Assembly (NCBI GenBank): GCA_030690545.1
Contig: JAUYGN010000092.1
Coordinates: forward strand, 1-33,147
Source: Solirubrobacteraceae bacterium
Lineage (GTDB): Bacteria; Actinomycetota; Thermoleophilia; Solirubrobacterales; Solirubrobacteraceae
Reading direction: 5' to 3'
Length of the DNA: 33,147 nt
Shown: piece by piece, positions 16,052-22,899 of the stretch
Layout of the letters: each line of letters begins with the position of its first letter
How positions within the stretch are numbered: the first letter of the stretch is position 1
Position numbers and translations under genes: made by a program
Notes under the pieces: generated by a model
The model's input: the letters and a program-made list of their open reading frames with translations, nothing else
Told to the model about the DNA's origin: nothing
Database searches by the model: none

Positions 16052-17149
16052 TCAGCGCAGCGCGCCGTAGAGCGCGAGGTGGCGAGCGGCGATCACGTCC
16101 CACGAGTAGGCGCCGGCGGCTGCCGCGCGGGCGCCGGCGGCGAGCCGCTCGCGAGCGGCGCCGTCGCCGAGCAGCCGCGTCAGCTCGCCCGCCAGCGCAT
16201 CCGCGTCGCCGGGCGCGACGAGCGCCGCCGCGCCGTGCGCCGCGACCTCGGCGAAGCCGCCGACGTCGCTCAGCAGCAGCGGCGCGCCGAACGCGAGTGC
16301 CGTGAAGAGCACGCCGGACTGGTCGATCTCGCGGTAGGGCAGGACGACGAGGTCGGCGCGGCGGAAGTACGCGCCGAGCTCGTCGTCGGCGACGAAGCGC
16401 GGCACCCAGCGCACGGACGGCGGCGCGCTCGCGCGCAGCGCCGCGATGTCCATCCGCGGCATGCCGACGATCCACAGCTCGGCGGCGGGCGCCGCCGCCC
16501 GCCAGGCATCGAGCAGGGCGTCGATCCCCTTGTACGGGCGCATGAGCCCGAAGCACAGGACGACGGGCCGCTCGACCGCCGCGAGCTCGTCCGGCAGCGA
16601 CCGCTCGCCGGGCACATGGGTCAGGTGCTGGAAGGCGCCGTGCGGGATGACGCTGACCTTCTCGGGAGCGATCCCGAGCGCGTCGACGAGCCGCGCGCGA
16701 CCGTGCTCGGAGTGCACGACGACCGCGTCGACGCGGTCGTAGAGGCGGCGCTGGGCGCTGAGCTGCCCGCGGCGCGGCTCGCGCGGCAGCACGTCGTGGG
16801 CGGTGAGCACGACCGGGCGCGCGGACGGCAGCAGCCGCACGTCGACCGGCTGGACGGTCAGCCACTGGAAGTGGACGACGTCGGCGGCATCGGCGGCGCG
16901 CCGGTAGGCGAGCATGTCGGGGCCGTGCTGGGCGAGCTTGGCCGCGAAGCGCGCGCGGGAGCCGGCGCGACCCGGCGTGCGGCGGTAGAAGCGCTCGACG
17001 CGCTCGTAGCCCTCCGCCGCGGGCACCGGCCCGTAGTCGAAGCGGCTCGTCTGCAGGCGAACCTCCGCGCCGGCGCGCGCGAGCGCGGCACACAGCGCGT
17101 GGTCGTAGGGCGGCGTGTAGGCCGAGGGGTCGACGACGTCCACGCGCAC
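16052..17149 (-). CDS. GT4 (GT-B fold) glycosyltransferase
   Basis: 365-residue retaining glycosyltransferase of family 4 type. N-terminal domain: DVVDPSAYTPPYDHALCAAL, VVHFQWLTVQ, LTAHDVLP, VVVHSEHGRARL, VIPHGAF. C-terminal nucleotide-sugar domain: VLCFGLMRPYKGIDALLDAW, LWIVGMPR, VVLPYREIDQSGVLFTALAFGAPLLLSDVGG with the conserved acidic/E-x7-E region degenerate (D-Q-S-G). It probably acts in the cytoplasm on a lipid-linked glycan. The longer frame begins at 17185, but GTG 17149 follows a -10 box TAGGCT by 7 nt and begins exactly at the first beta strand. It is divergent from the next glycosyltransferase. Confidence 0.88.
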   Translation of the reverse strand: MRVDVVDPSAYTPPYDHALCAALARAGAEVRLQTSRFDYGPVPAAEGYERVERFYRRTPGRAGSRARFAAKLAQHGPDMLAYRRAADAADVVHFQWLTVQPVDVRLLPSARPVVLTAHDVLPREPRRGQLSAQRRLYDRVDAVVVHSEHGRARLVDALGIAPEKVSVIPHGAFQHLTHVPGERSLPDELAAVERPVVLCFGLMRPYKGIDALLDAWRAAAPAAELWIVGMPRMDIAALRASAPPSVRWVPRFVADDELGAYFRRADLVVLPYREIDQSGVLFTALAFGAPLLLSDVGGFAEVAAHGAAALVAPGDADALAGELTRLLGDGAARERLAAGARAAAAGAYSWDVIAARHLALYGALR

Positions 17150-17156
17150 GGGGCTG

Positions 17157-17162
17157 AGCCTA
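17157..17162 (-). promoter_or_regulatory. -10 hexamer, GT4 gene
   Basis: TAGGCT on the minus strand, seven nt before GTG 17149 and with no Shine-Dalgarno. It would be inside the coding region if the longer start at 17185 were used, which argues for 17149. Confidence 0.5.
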
Positions 17163-17234
17163 GAGGCCCGGGCGATCGCGCCCAAGCCGCGCGAGGAGGA
17201 GCCCTGTCGCGTTCCTGTCGGCGGGCTCAGGCGG

Positions 17235-17291
17235 TCAACGCAGCAGCAGGTCGTTCATCTTCTCAGCTGGGGTCTTCCAGCCGAGTGGTTG
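17235..17291 (-). pseudogene. IS30-like transposase C-terminal scrap
   Basis: The minus strand reads QPLGWKTPAEKMNDLLLR followed by a stop. This is the characteristic end of IS30-family (and related DDE) transposases, where RPRKxLGWxTPAE precedes the last helix. Upstream sequence does not continue the similarity, so only the last ~18 codons remain. It lies in the gap between two divergent glycosyltransferases and marks a past insertion. Confidence 0.65.
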
Positions 17292-17345
17292 GCGGCCGGC
17301 CCGCGAGGCCCTTGCCCGCGCCGGCCGCGGCCGCGGTCCGTGGCG

Positions 17346-17351
17346 TAACGT
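17346..17351 (+). promoter_or_regulatory. -10 hexamer, GT2 rhamnosyltransferase-like gene
   Basis: TAACGT six nt before ATG 17358, without a Shine-Dalgarno; leaderless pattern. Confidence 0.5.
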
Positions 17352-17357
17352 GGACCG

Positions 17358-18293
17358 ATGGCCGTCGAGGTCTCCTACTGCGTCGTGAACACCGCGGGCC
17401 GCGAGCTGCTGCTGCGCTGCCTCGACGCGATCGCCGCCGAGCAGGAGACGCTGGGCTTCGCGACCGAGGTGCTCGTGCTCGACAACGCCTCGGGCGACGG
17501 CTCGGCCGGCGCCGCGCGGCGCCATCCCGCGACGAGCGAGCTGATCGCGCTCGACCGCCGGCGCGGCAAGGGGGAGAACGACTCCGAGCTGCTGCAGCGC
17601 GCGCGCGGGCGCCTGTGCCTGCTGCTCAACGAGGACTCCGAGCTGCTGCTCGGCGCCACGAAGGCCCTGCGCGCCGCGCTCGACCAGCGCCCCGACGCGG
17701 CCGCGGCGGGCGCCAGGCTCGTGCGCCCCGACGGCCGTCAGCAGCCCTCCGCGTGGCGCTTTCCGACGCCGCTGACGGCGCTCGTCGGCGCGCTGTTCCT
17801 GCACCGCCGCTACACCGTCCAGAGCCGCGGCGAGCACGTCCGCGAGGTCGACTGGGCGCAGTCCGCGGCGCTGCTCGTCCGCCGCGACGCCGCCGAGCAG
17901 ATCGGCTGGCTCGATCCCGCGTTCTTCGTCTACTCCGACGAGGTCGACTTCTGCAAGCGCCTGCGCGACGCCGGCTGGCGCACGCTCTACGTCCCGCAGG
18001 CGACCGCGATCCACCACGAGCAGCTCTCGACCGGTCCGGTGCCCGAGCGGCGCATCGTCGAGCTGTCGCGCAATCGCGACCGCTACATGCGCAAGCACCA
18101 CGCGTGGCCCGCCGCCTGGGCCGTGCGGCTGCTGACCGCGTTGACGTACGCGGCGCGCGCGCTCGCCGCCGTCGCGCTGCCCGGTCACGACCCGCGGCGC
18201 TACTGGCGCCACGTGACCGCGACGCTGCGCCCCGCGCGCGGCGAGGGCCTGCGCGAGGCGGCATCCGAGCACAACCGCGGCACGCGGCTGTAG
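17358..18293 (+). CDS. GT2 glycosyltransferase (rhamnosyltransferase-like)
   Basis: 311-residue inverting family 2 glycosyltransferase of the WbbL/RfbF-like type. Visible are EVSYCVVNTAGRELLLRCL, VLVLDNASGDGS (nucleotide-binding Asp), LLLNEDSELL (the DxD equivalent, E-D-S), a variable middle ending DWAQSAALLVRRDAAEQIGWLDPAFFVYSDEVDFCKRL with the catalytic-base acidic residues, and GWRTLYVPQATAIHH. The C-terminal helix may lie on the membrane. The closest described relatives add rhamnose to cell-wall or capsular glycans; the donor here is inferred only. The gene is divergent from the GT4 gene, and its 3' side is followed by 172 bp with no gene I can support. Confidence 0.88.
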   Translation: MAVEVSYCVVNTAGRELLLRCLDAIAAEQETLGFATEVLVLDNASGDGSAGAARRHPATSELIALDRRRGKGENDSELLQRARGRLCLLLNEDSELLLGATKALRAALDQRPDAAAAGARLVRPDGRQQPSAWRFPTPLTALVGALFLHRRYTVQSRGEHVREVDWAQSAALLVRRDAAEQIGWLDPAFFVYSDEVDFCKRLRDAGWRTLYVPQATAIHHEQLSTGPVPERRIVELSRNRDRYMRKHHAWPAAWAVRLLTALTYAARALAAVALPGHDPRRYWRHVTATLRPARGEGLREAASEHNRGTRL

Positions 18294-18448
18294 CGCGCCG
18301 GTCAACGCCAGCGTCAGCGCTGCTGAGCAGCCGGCGCCCGTCGATGAACTGGTGCTCGCGCGCCGAGCAGCACAATGCCGGCTGCGCTCCTGGATGGCCG
18401 GCGCCGGGGCACCGACGACGTCTCCGTGCTTCGCCTCGCCGGCGCGGC

Positions 18449-18454
18449 TACCGT
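18449..18454 (+). promoter_or_regulatory. -10-like hexamer of the redox-signalling operon
   Basis: TACCGT lies 11 nt before ATG 18466, with no Shine-Dalgarno between. It supports ATG 18466 over the longer frame from 18352. Confidence 0.4.
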
Positions 18455-18465
18455 TCAGCCCAGCG

Positions 18466-20187
18466 ATGGCGACCACTCCCGCCGACGGCAGCACCACGAC
18501 GACGTCTGCGTCCACGTCCGCCGAGGCCGCGCCCGTCCGCGAGCGCCGGCCGGCGATCGTCGCCGTCGACGACGAGCCCGCGGTCCTCGCCGCGGTCGCG
18601 CGCGACCTGCGCCGCGGCTTCGGCGAGCGCTTCCGGATCATGCGCGCGAGCTCGGGACCCGAGGGTCTGGACCTGCTCAAGCAGCTGCGCGCCCGCGGCG
18701 ACCAGGTCGCGATGCTGATCGCCGACCAGCGGATGCCGGCGATGTCCGGCACCGAGTACCTCGTGCAGGCACGCACGCTCGTGCCCGACGCCAAGCGCGT
18801 GCTGCTGACCGCCTACGCCGACACCGAGGCGGCGATCGCGGCGATCAACGAGGTCGCGCTGGACTACTACCTGCTCAAGCCCTGGGACCCACCCGAGGAG
18901 CAGCTCTTCCCGGTCGTCGAGGACCTCCTGACGACGTGGGAGTCCGGCGCGGCGCTGGAGGCCGGCGGCGTGCGGATCGTCGGCCACCGCTTCTCGAAGG
19001 ACACGCACGACCTGCGCGACTTCCTCGCGCGCAACCGCGTGCCGGCGCGCTGGCTCGACGTCGAGCGCGACGGCGAGGCGCGCGAGCTGCTGACCGTCGC
19101 CGGCGTCAGCGCCGAGGGGCTGCCCGTCGCGCTGCTCGAGGACGGCTCCGTGCTCGAGCGCCCGACGGTGCTCGAGCTCGCCGAGCGGCTCGGCGTCGCC
19201 GGGCAGCCGGCGCAGGACCACTACGACCTCGTCGTCGTCGGTGGCGGCCCGGCCGGGCTCGGCGCCGCCGTCTACGGCGCCTCGGAGGGGCTGCGCACGA
19301 TCATGGTCGAGCGCGAGGCGCCCGGTGGCCAGGCCGGGCAGTCGAGCCGGATCGAGAACTACCTCGGCTTCCCGGCGGGCCTCAGCGGCTCGGACCTCGC
19401 GCGCCGCGCGACCGACCAGGCGCGCCGGCTCGGCGCCGAGCTGCTGACGGTGCAGGACGCCGTCGGGCTGCGCGCCGAGGGCGCCGGGCGCTTCGTGGCG
19501 CTCAGCGGCGGCGGCGTCCTGAGCGCCAACTGCGTGATCATCGCCTCGGGCGTGTCGTACCGGCAGATGACCGCTCCCGGCTTCAGCGAGCTGACGGGCA
19601 CCGGGATCTACTACGGCGCGGCGATGACCGAGGCGCGCTCGTGCTCCGAGCAGCACGTCGTCGTGATCGGCGGCGCGAACTCCGCCGGCCAGGCCGCCGT
19701 GCACTTCAGCGGCTACGCGCGCCAGGTGACGATGCTCGTCCGCGGTCCGTCGCTGGAGGCGTCGATGTCGCACTACCTGATCGAGCAGCTCGCCGAGCTG
19801 CCGAACGTCGAGGTGCGCACCGGCAGCTCGGCGATCGCGGCGCACGGCGCGGACGGGCGGCTGGGACATCTGCGCGTCGCGAGCACGGCCGGCGGCGAGT
19901 ACGACCTCGACGTCGACGCGTGCTTCGTCTTCATCGGCGCCTCGCCGCACACCGACTGGCTCGAGGGCGTCGTCGCGCGCGACGCGCACGGCTTCCTGCT
20001 CGCCGGCCCCGACGTCCGCGACGCCGGCTGGCCGCTGAAGCGCGACCCGTACCTGCTCGAGACGAGCGTGCCCGGCGTCTTCGTCGCCGGCGACGTCCGC
20101 GCGCGCTCGATCAAGCGCGTCGCCAGCGCCGTCGGCGAGGGCTCGATGGCGGTCTCGCTCGTCCACCAGTACCTCGTCGAGGCATGA
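18466..20187 (+). CDS. Response regulator fused to thioredoxin-reductase-like flavoprotein
   Basis: 573 residues in three parts. A receiver domain (about 28-155) has the acidic pair Asp35-Asp36, phospho-acceptor Asp87 (IADQRMP), Thr115 and Lys138 (LLKPWDPP, the style of REC domains in cyclic-nucleotide/RpfG-like regulators). A thioredoxin/glutaredoxin-like linker follows (about 168-245) without CxxC. An FAD/NAD(P) reductase (252-573) has GGGPAG (259-264), GGANSAGQAA (402-411) and GVFVAGD (537-543). The TrxR disulfide CxxC is missing; only Cys393 (EARSCSEQ) lies near that position. It probably senses or controls redox under phosphorylation control. It starts the operon; its stop overlaps the kinase ATG (ATGA). 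Cytoplasmic. The architecture exists in databases; its function is not established to my knowledge. Confidence 0.92.
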   Translation: MATTPADGSTTTTSASTSAEAAPVRERRPAIVAVDDEPAVLAAVARDLRRGFGERFRIMRASSGPEGLDLLKQLRARGDQVAMLIADQRMPAMSGTEYLVQARTLVPDAKRVLLTAYADTEAAIAAINEVALDYYLLKPWDPPEEQLFPVVEDLLTTWESGAALEAGGVRIVGHRFSKDTHDLRDFLARNRVPARWLDVERDGEARELLTVAGVSAEGLPVALLEDGSVLERPTVLELAERLGVAGQPAQDHYDLVVVGGGPAGLGAAVYGASEGLRTIMVEREAPGGQAGQSSRIENYLGFPAGLSGSDLARRATDQARRLGAELLTVQDAVGLRAEGAGRFVALSGGGVLSANCVIIASGVSYRQMTAPGFSELTGTGIYYGAAMTEARSCSEQHVVVIGGANSAGQAAVHFSGYARQVTMLVRGPSLEASMSHYLIEQLAELPNVEVRTGSSAIAAHGADGRLGHLRVASTAGGEYDLDVDACFVFIGASPHTDWLEGVVARDAHGFLLAGPDVRDAGWPLKRDPYLLETSVPGVFVAGDVRARSIKRVASAVGEGSMAVSLVHQYLVEA

Positions 20188-21584
20188 CCGCCGCGGTCAC
20201 CGTCGCCGACCTGCGTCCCGTCGACCTCTTCGACGGGATCGACGACGCGCAGCTCGCCGAATGGACGGCGCACGCGACGGTGCGCGACGCCGAGCCCGGC
20301 GAGGCGATCATCGCCCAGGGCGAGCACGTGCCCGGCGTCATCCTCCTGCTCGAGGGCACGGCGCTGACGCAGATGGCCAACCGCGGGCAGATCGAGCCCG
20401 TCGGCCACCAGCGCGCGCCGACCTGGATCGGCGCGATCTCCGTGCTGACCGGCGACCCGCTGCCGGTCAGCATCGTCGCCGAGTCCGTCTGCCACATGGC
20501 GATCGTCGCGCCGGAGGAGTTCCGCAGGCTGATCTTCGCCCAGCCGGCCGTCCACCAGACGGTCATGCGCCGCGTCGCCCCGGTCATGCAGCGCCTCGGC
20601 GGGATCGAGCAGAGCCACGAGCGGCTCGCCGCGCTCGGCACGATGGCAGCCGGGCTCGCGCACGAGCTCAACAACCCGGCCGCGGCGTCGCGGCGCGCCG
20701 CGTCGGCGCTGCGCGAGGAGGTCGAGGTCGTGCAGTCGACGCTCGTGAAGTTCGTCAGGTCCGGCGTCGAGCGCGCCGACGCCGAGCAGCTCGTCGACCT
20801 GCAGCAGGAGGCGATCGCGCGCGCGGCGACGGCGACGGCGCTCGACGCGCTCGACGCCGCCGATGCCGAGGACGAGCTGCTCGAGCGCCTCGAGGCGCTC
20901 GGCGTCGCCGAGCCGTGGCGGCTCGCCGAGCCGCTCGCGACGGCCGGCGTCGACGAGGACTGGCTCGATCGCGTCGCCGCGGTCGCCGGCCCGGCGACCG
21001 GGCCGGCGCTGCGCTGGGTCGCCGCGACGCTGACGATCGGTCGCGTCTCGGGCGAGCTGTGCGAGTCGACCGACCGCATCTCGGCGCTCGTCGGCGCCGT
21101 CAAGAGCTACGCGTACATGGACCGCGGCGGGCTCGTCGAGGTCGACCTGCACGAGGGCCTGGAGACGACGCTGACGGTGCTCGGCCACAAGCTCAAGCAC
21201 ACGGCGATCGAGGTCGAGCGCGACTACGACCGCGCGCTGCCGCGCACGATGGTGCGCGGCTCGGAGCTCAACCAGGTCTGGACGAACCTGCTCGACAACG
21301 CGATCGGCGCGCTCGGCGAGCGGGGCACGATCACGCTGACGACGCGGCGCGACGGCGACGGCGCCGTGATCGAGGTCTCCGACGACGGCCCCGGCATCCC
21401 GGACGACATCAGCGAGCGGATCTTCGAGCCGTTCTTCACGACGAAGGACGTCGGCGCCGGCACCGGCCTCGGCCTCTCGACCGCGCGGCAGATCGTCGTC
21501 GAGCGCCACGACGGCTCGCTGACCGCCCGATCCGAACCTGGCCGCACGACCTTTCGCGTGCGACTGCCGATCACACAGACCTGA
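20184..21584 (+). CDS. Soluble histidine kinase with cNMP-binding-like sensor domain
   Basis: 466 residues without membrane segments. Residues 10-125 form a cyclic-nucleotide-binding-like beta barrel (PGEAIIAQGEHVPGVILLLEGTA). The kinase H-box is LAHELNNP with His160. A roughly 115-residue Ala/Glu-rich helical insertion follows (about 180-295), and the second dimerisation helix seems to resume at RISALVGAVKSYAYMD (298-313). The ATPase domain has N-box NLLDNAIGAL (368-377), G1 DDGPGIP (400-406), F-box FEPFF (414-418) and G2 GTGLGLS (426-432). It overlaps the upstream gene by four nt (ATGA), so it is almost certainly the cognate kinase for that REC domain. The phosphate-binding Arg-Ala cassette typical of true cAMP sensors is not evident, so the ligand is open. 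Confidence 0.92.
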   Translation: MTAAVTVADLRPVDLFDGIDDAQLAEWTAHATVRDAEPGEAIIAQGEHVPGVILLLEGTALTQMANRGQIEPVGHQRAPTWIGAISVLTGDPLPVSIVAESVCHMAIVAPEEFRRLIFAQPAVHQTVMRRVAPVMQRLGGIEQSHERLAALGTMAAGLAHELNNPAAASRRAASALREEVEVVQSTLVKFVRSGVERADAEQLVDLQQEAIARAATATALDALDAADAEDELLERLEALGVAEPWRLAEPLATAGVDEDWLDRVAAVAGPATGPALRWVAATLTIGRVSGELCESTDRISALVGAVKSYAYMDRGGLVEVDLHEGLETTLTVLGHKLKHTAIEVERDYDRALPRTMVRGSELNQVWTNLLDNAIGALGERGTITLTTRRDGDGAVIEVSDDGPGIPDDISERIFEPFFTTKDVGAGTGLGLSTARQIVVERHDGSLTARSEPGRTTFRVRLPITQT

Positions 21585-21592
21585 GGACACCC

Positions 21593-21597
21593 GGAGG
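21593..21597 (+). promoter_or_regulatory. Shine-Dalgarno of the UBP zinc finger gene
   Basis: GGAGG four nt before ATG 21602, inside the 17-nt gap after the kinase stop. It shows independent ribosome loading within the operon. Confidence 0.75.
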
Positions 21598-21601
21598 CGC
21601 C

Positions 21602-21919
21602 ATGGCACGCTGCACCCATCTCGACGCGGTCACGATCACCGAGCTGCCCGACGCAGCGGAGGGCTGCGTCGACTGCCTCGTCACCGGCGACCCGTGGTGC
21701 CACCTGCGGATCTGCCTGACGTGCGGCCACGTCGGCTGCTGCGACGACTCGCCGAACCGCCACGCGACCGCGCACGCGAGCGCCAGCGGCCATCCGCTGA
21801 TCCGCTCGATCCAGCCCGGCGAGGACTGGTCGTGGTGCTTCGTCGACGAGGTCGCGCTGCGGATCGCGGCCGTCAGCGGATCGCCGCGGGTCCCGCCGTC
21901 GCCGATGGGCTGCCCATGA
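21602..21919 (+). CDS. UBP-type zinc finger protein
   Basis: 105-residue protein consisting of one ZnF_UBP domain (PF02148). Its Cys/His set is CTH (residue 4-6), GCVDCL, CHLRICLTCGHVGCC, then NRHATAHASASGHPL. In eukaryotes this fold binds the free C-terminus of ubiquitin. In bacteria stand-alone copies occur without ubiquitin and have no settled role. Here it is the third gene of the redox/histidine kinase operon, 17 nt after the kinase, with its own GGAGG. It may recognise a C-terminal peptide or act as a zinc/redox-responsive partner. The assignment is firm for the fold, open for function. Confidence 0.88.
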   Translation: MARCTHLDAVTITELPDAAEGCVDCLVTGDPWCHLRICLTCGHVGCCDDSPNRHATAHASASGHPLIRSIQPGEDWSWCFVDEVALRIAAVSGSPRVPPSPMGCP

Positions 21920-21935
21920 GGCGGACTTCGCCTCA
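21917..21935 (+). terminator. Short hairpin at the operon end
   Basis: TGAGGCG/CGCCTCA (21917-21923 with 21929-21935), a perfect 7-bp stem with a GACTT loop, begins at the stop codon of the zinc finger gene. It is a plausible terminator, though short and without a U-tract. Confidence 0.45.
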
Positions 21936-22013
21936 CGCGGCATCGGGGCCGCCGCGAGCTCCGGCCGGCGCGGGCGCCCGCCGCGGTCACGCCATCGTGA
22001 CAAGACGGCGCGC

Positions 22014-22724
22014 TCAGCCCGCGCGCGCCGCCGCCAGCCACGCCGCGAGGCTGGGAAGCCCGTCGATCGCCTCGGGCGCCGGCGGCCGGGCCAGCGTATG
22101 AGCGACCGCGCGCAGGCTGTTGCTGACCTGGCGGCGCACATCCTCCTGGCTGATCCCCACCTGCGCTGCGACCGCAGCGGTGGGATGGCCCTCGACGACG
22201 CACAGGCGAACGATCTCGCGCGTGCCCTCGGGCAGCAGCGCAAGCCGCCGCGCGACCTCGCTGCGCAGCGCGGGCAGGCCGGCGAGCACGTCGAGGCCGA
22301 CGATCTCCTCGGCCGCGGGCACGGGTGGGCAGAGGCCGAGTCGGCGCAGCGCGCGACTCTCCGTGCGACCCGTCGCGCGAAACCGGGCGAGCTGCCGGTA
22401 GGCCATCGCGTCCAGCCACCCGACCGCCTCGCTGCTCGTCCGCAGGCGCCGCGCGGCGAGGTGCGCATGCGCGACCGTCTCGGCCCACAGCGCGATCCCC
22501 GCCTCGGCCTCGAGCGCGCGGCGCACGAAGAACGTCAGCAGGACGAGGGCGTGCCCGTCCAGCGCGGTGTGCACCGCGCTACCGGCGGACGCCCGCGCTC
22601 CGCGCAGCGCACGCTCGTCGTCACCGTCGATCGCGGCATCGCAGCTCGGGCAGCGGGCGACCGTGCTGTGCGTCGCGACGGCGTGAAACCGCAGCTCGCA
22701 CGCCTCGCACGAGACGTACGGCAT
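22014..22724 (-). CDS. ECF-type sigma factor with N-terminal zinc ribbon
   Basis: 236 residues from ATG 22724. Residues 6-28 hold a four-Cys zinc ribbon (C6xxC9, C25xxC28). A region resembling sigma region 2 follows (FFVRRALEAEAGIALWAETV and AVGWLDAMAYRQLARFR). Sigma region 4, a helix-turn-helix, is near the end: LPEGTREIVRLCVVEGHPTAAVAAQVGISQEDVRRQVSNSL. It would direct RNA polymerase to a small regulon. Zinc ribbons are common in anti-sigma factors (ZAS) but unusual fused to the sigma itself, suggesting built-in redox or metal sensing. A longer frame reaches 23111, but it overlaps the divergent lipoprotein promoter and is low-complexity. No anti-sigma gene is adjacent. Confidence 0.78.
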   Translation of the reverse strand: MPYVSCEACELRFHAVATHSTVARCPSCDAAIDGDDERALRGARASAGSAVHTALDGHALVLLTFFVRRALEAEAGIALWAETVAHAHLAARRLRTSSEAVGWLDAMAYRQLARFRATGRTESRALRRLGLCPPVPAAEEIVGLDVLAGLPALRSEVARRLALLPEGTREIVRLCVVEGHPTAAVAAQVGISQEDVRRQVSNSLRAVAHTLARPPAPEAIDGLPSLAAWLAAARAG

Positions 22725-22784
22725 CGTCAGCGCCCACCGGTCGCATACGTGCTCACACCTGTTAAGTGCCGCGGAGCCGACCGC

Positions 22785-22822
22785 TGTGACGCGGATCATC
22801 CGCTCGCGGCGCTTGTGACGCG
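22785..22822. repeat. 9-bp direct repeat in the sigma/lipoprotein divergent gap
   Basis: TGTGACGCG occurs at 22785-22793 and 22814-22822, 29 bp apart start to start (about three helical turns), in the 175-bp gap between the divergent sigma and lipoprotein genes. Possible regulator-binding sites. Confidence 0.35.
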
Positions 22823-22887
22823 CGGAGAGGCGTGCAGCGGCCGCGGGGAGACCGGCGTCGCGCGGCCGACAGGAGGATGACGAGCGA

Positions 22888-22893
22888 TACGCT
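22888..22893 (+). promoter_or_regulatory. -10 hexamer, lipoprotein gene
   Basis: TACGCT six nt before GTG 22900, with no Shine-Dalgarno in that short interval; leaderless pattern. Confidence 0.5.
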
Positions 22894-22899
22894 CCGCGC

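Noticed and set aside
18294-18465. Possible small gene or IS scrap between the GT2 gene and the redox operon
   Set aside because: No frame in these 172 bp gives recognisable protein text; only the -10-like TACCGT near the end could be supported.
18375-21584. Open frame of more than 1000 codons spanning the flavoprotein and kinase
   Set aside because: Its first two thirds are an out-of-frame Arg-rich shadow; only the final part, from ATG 20184, is the real kinase.
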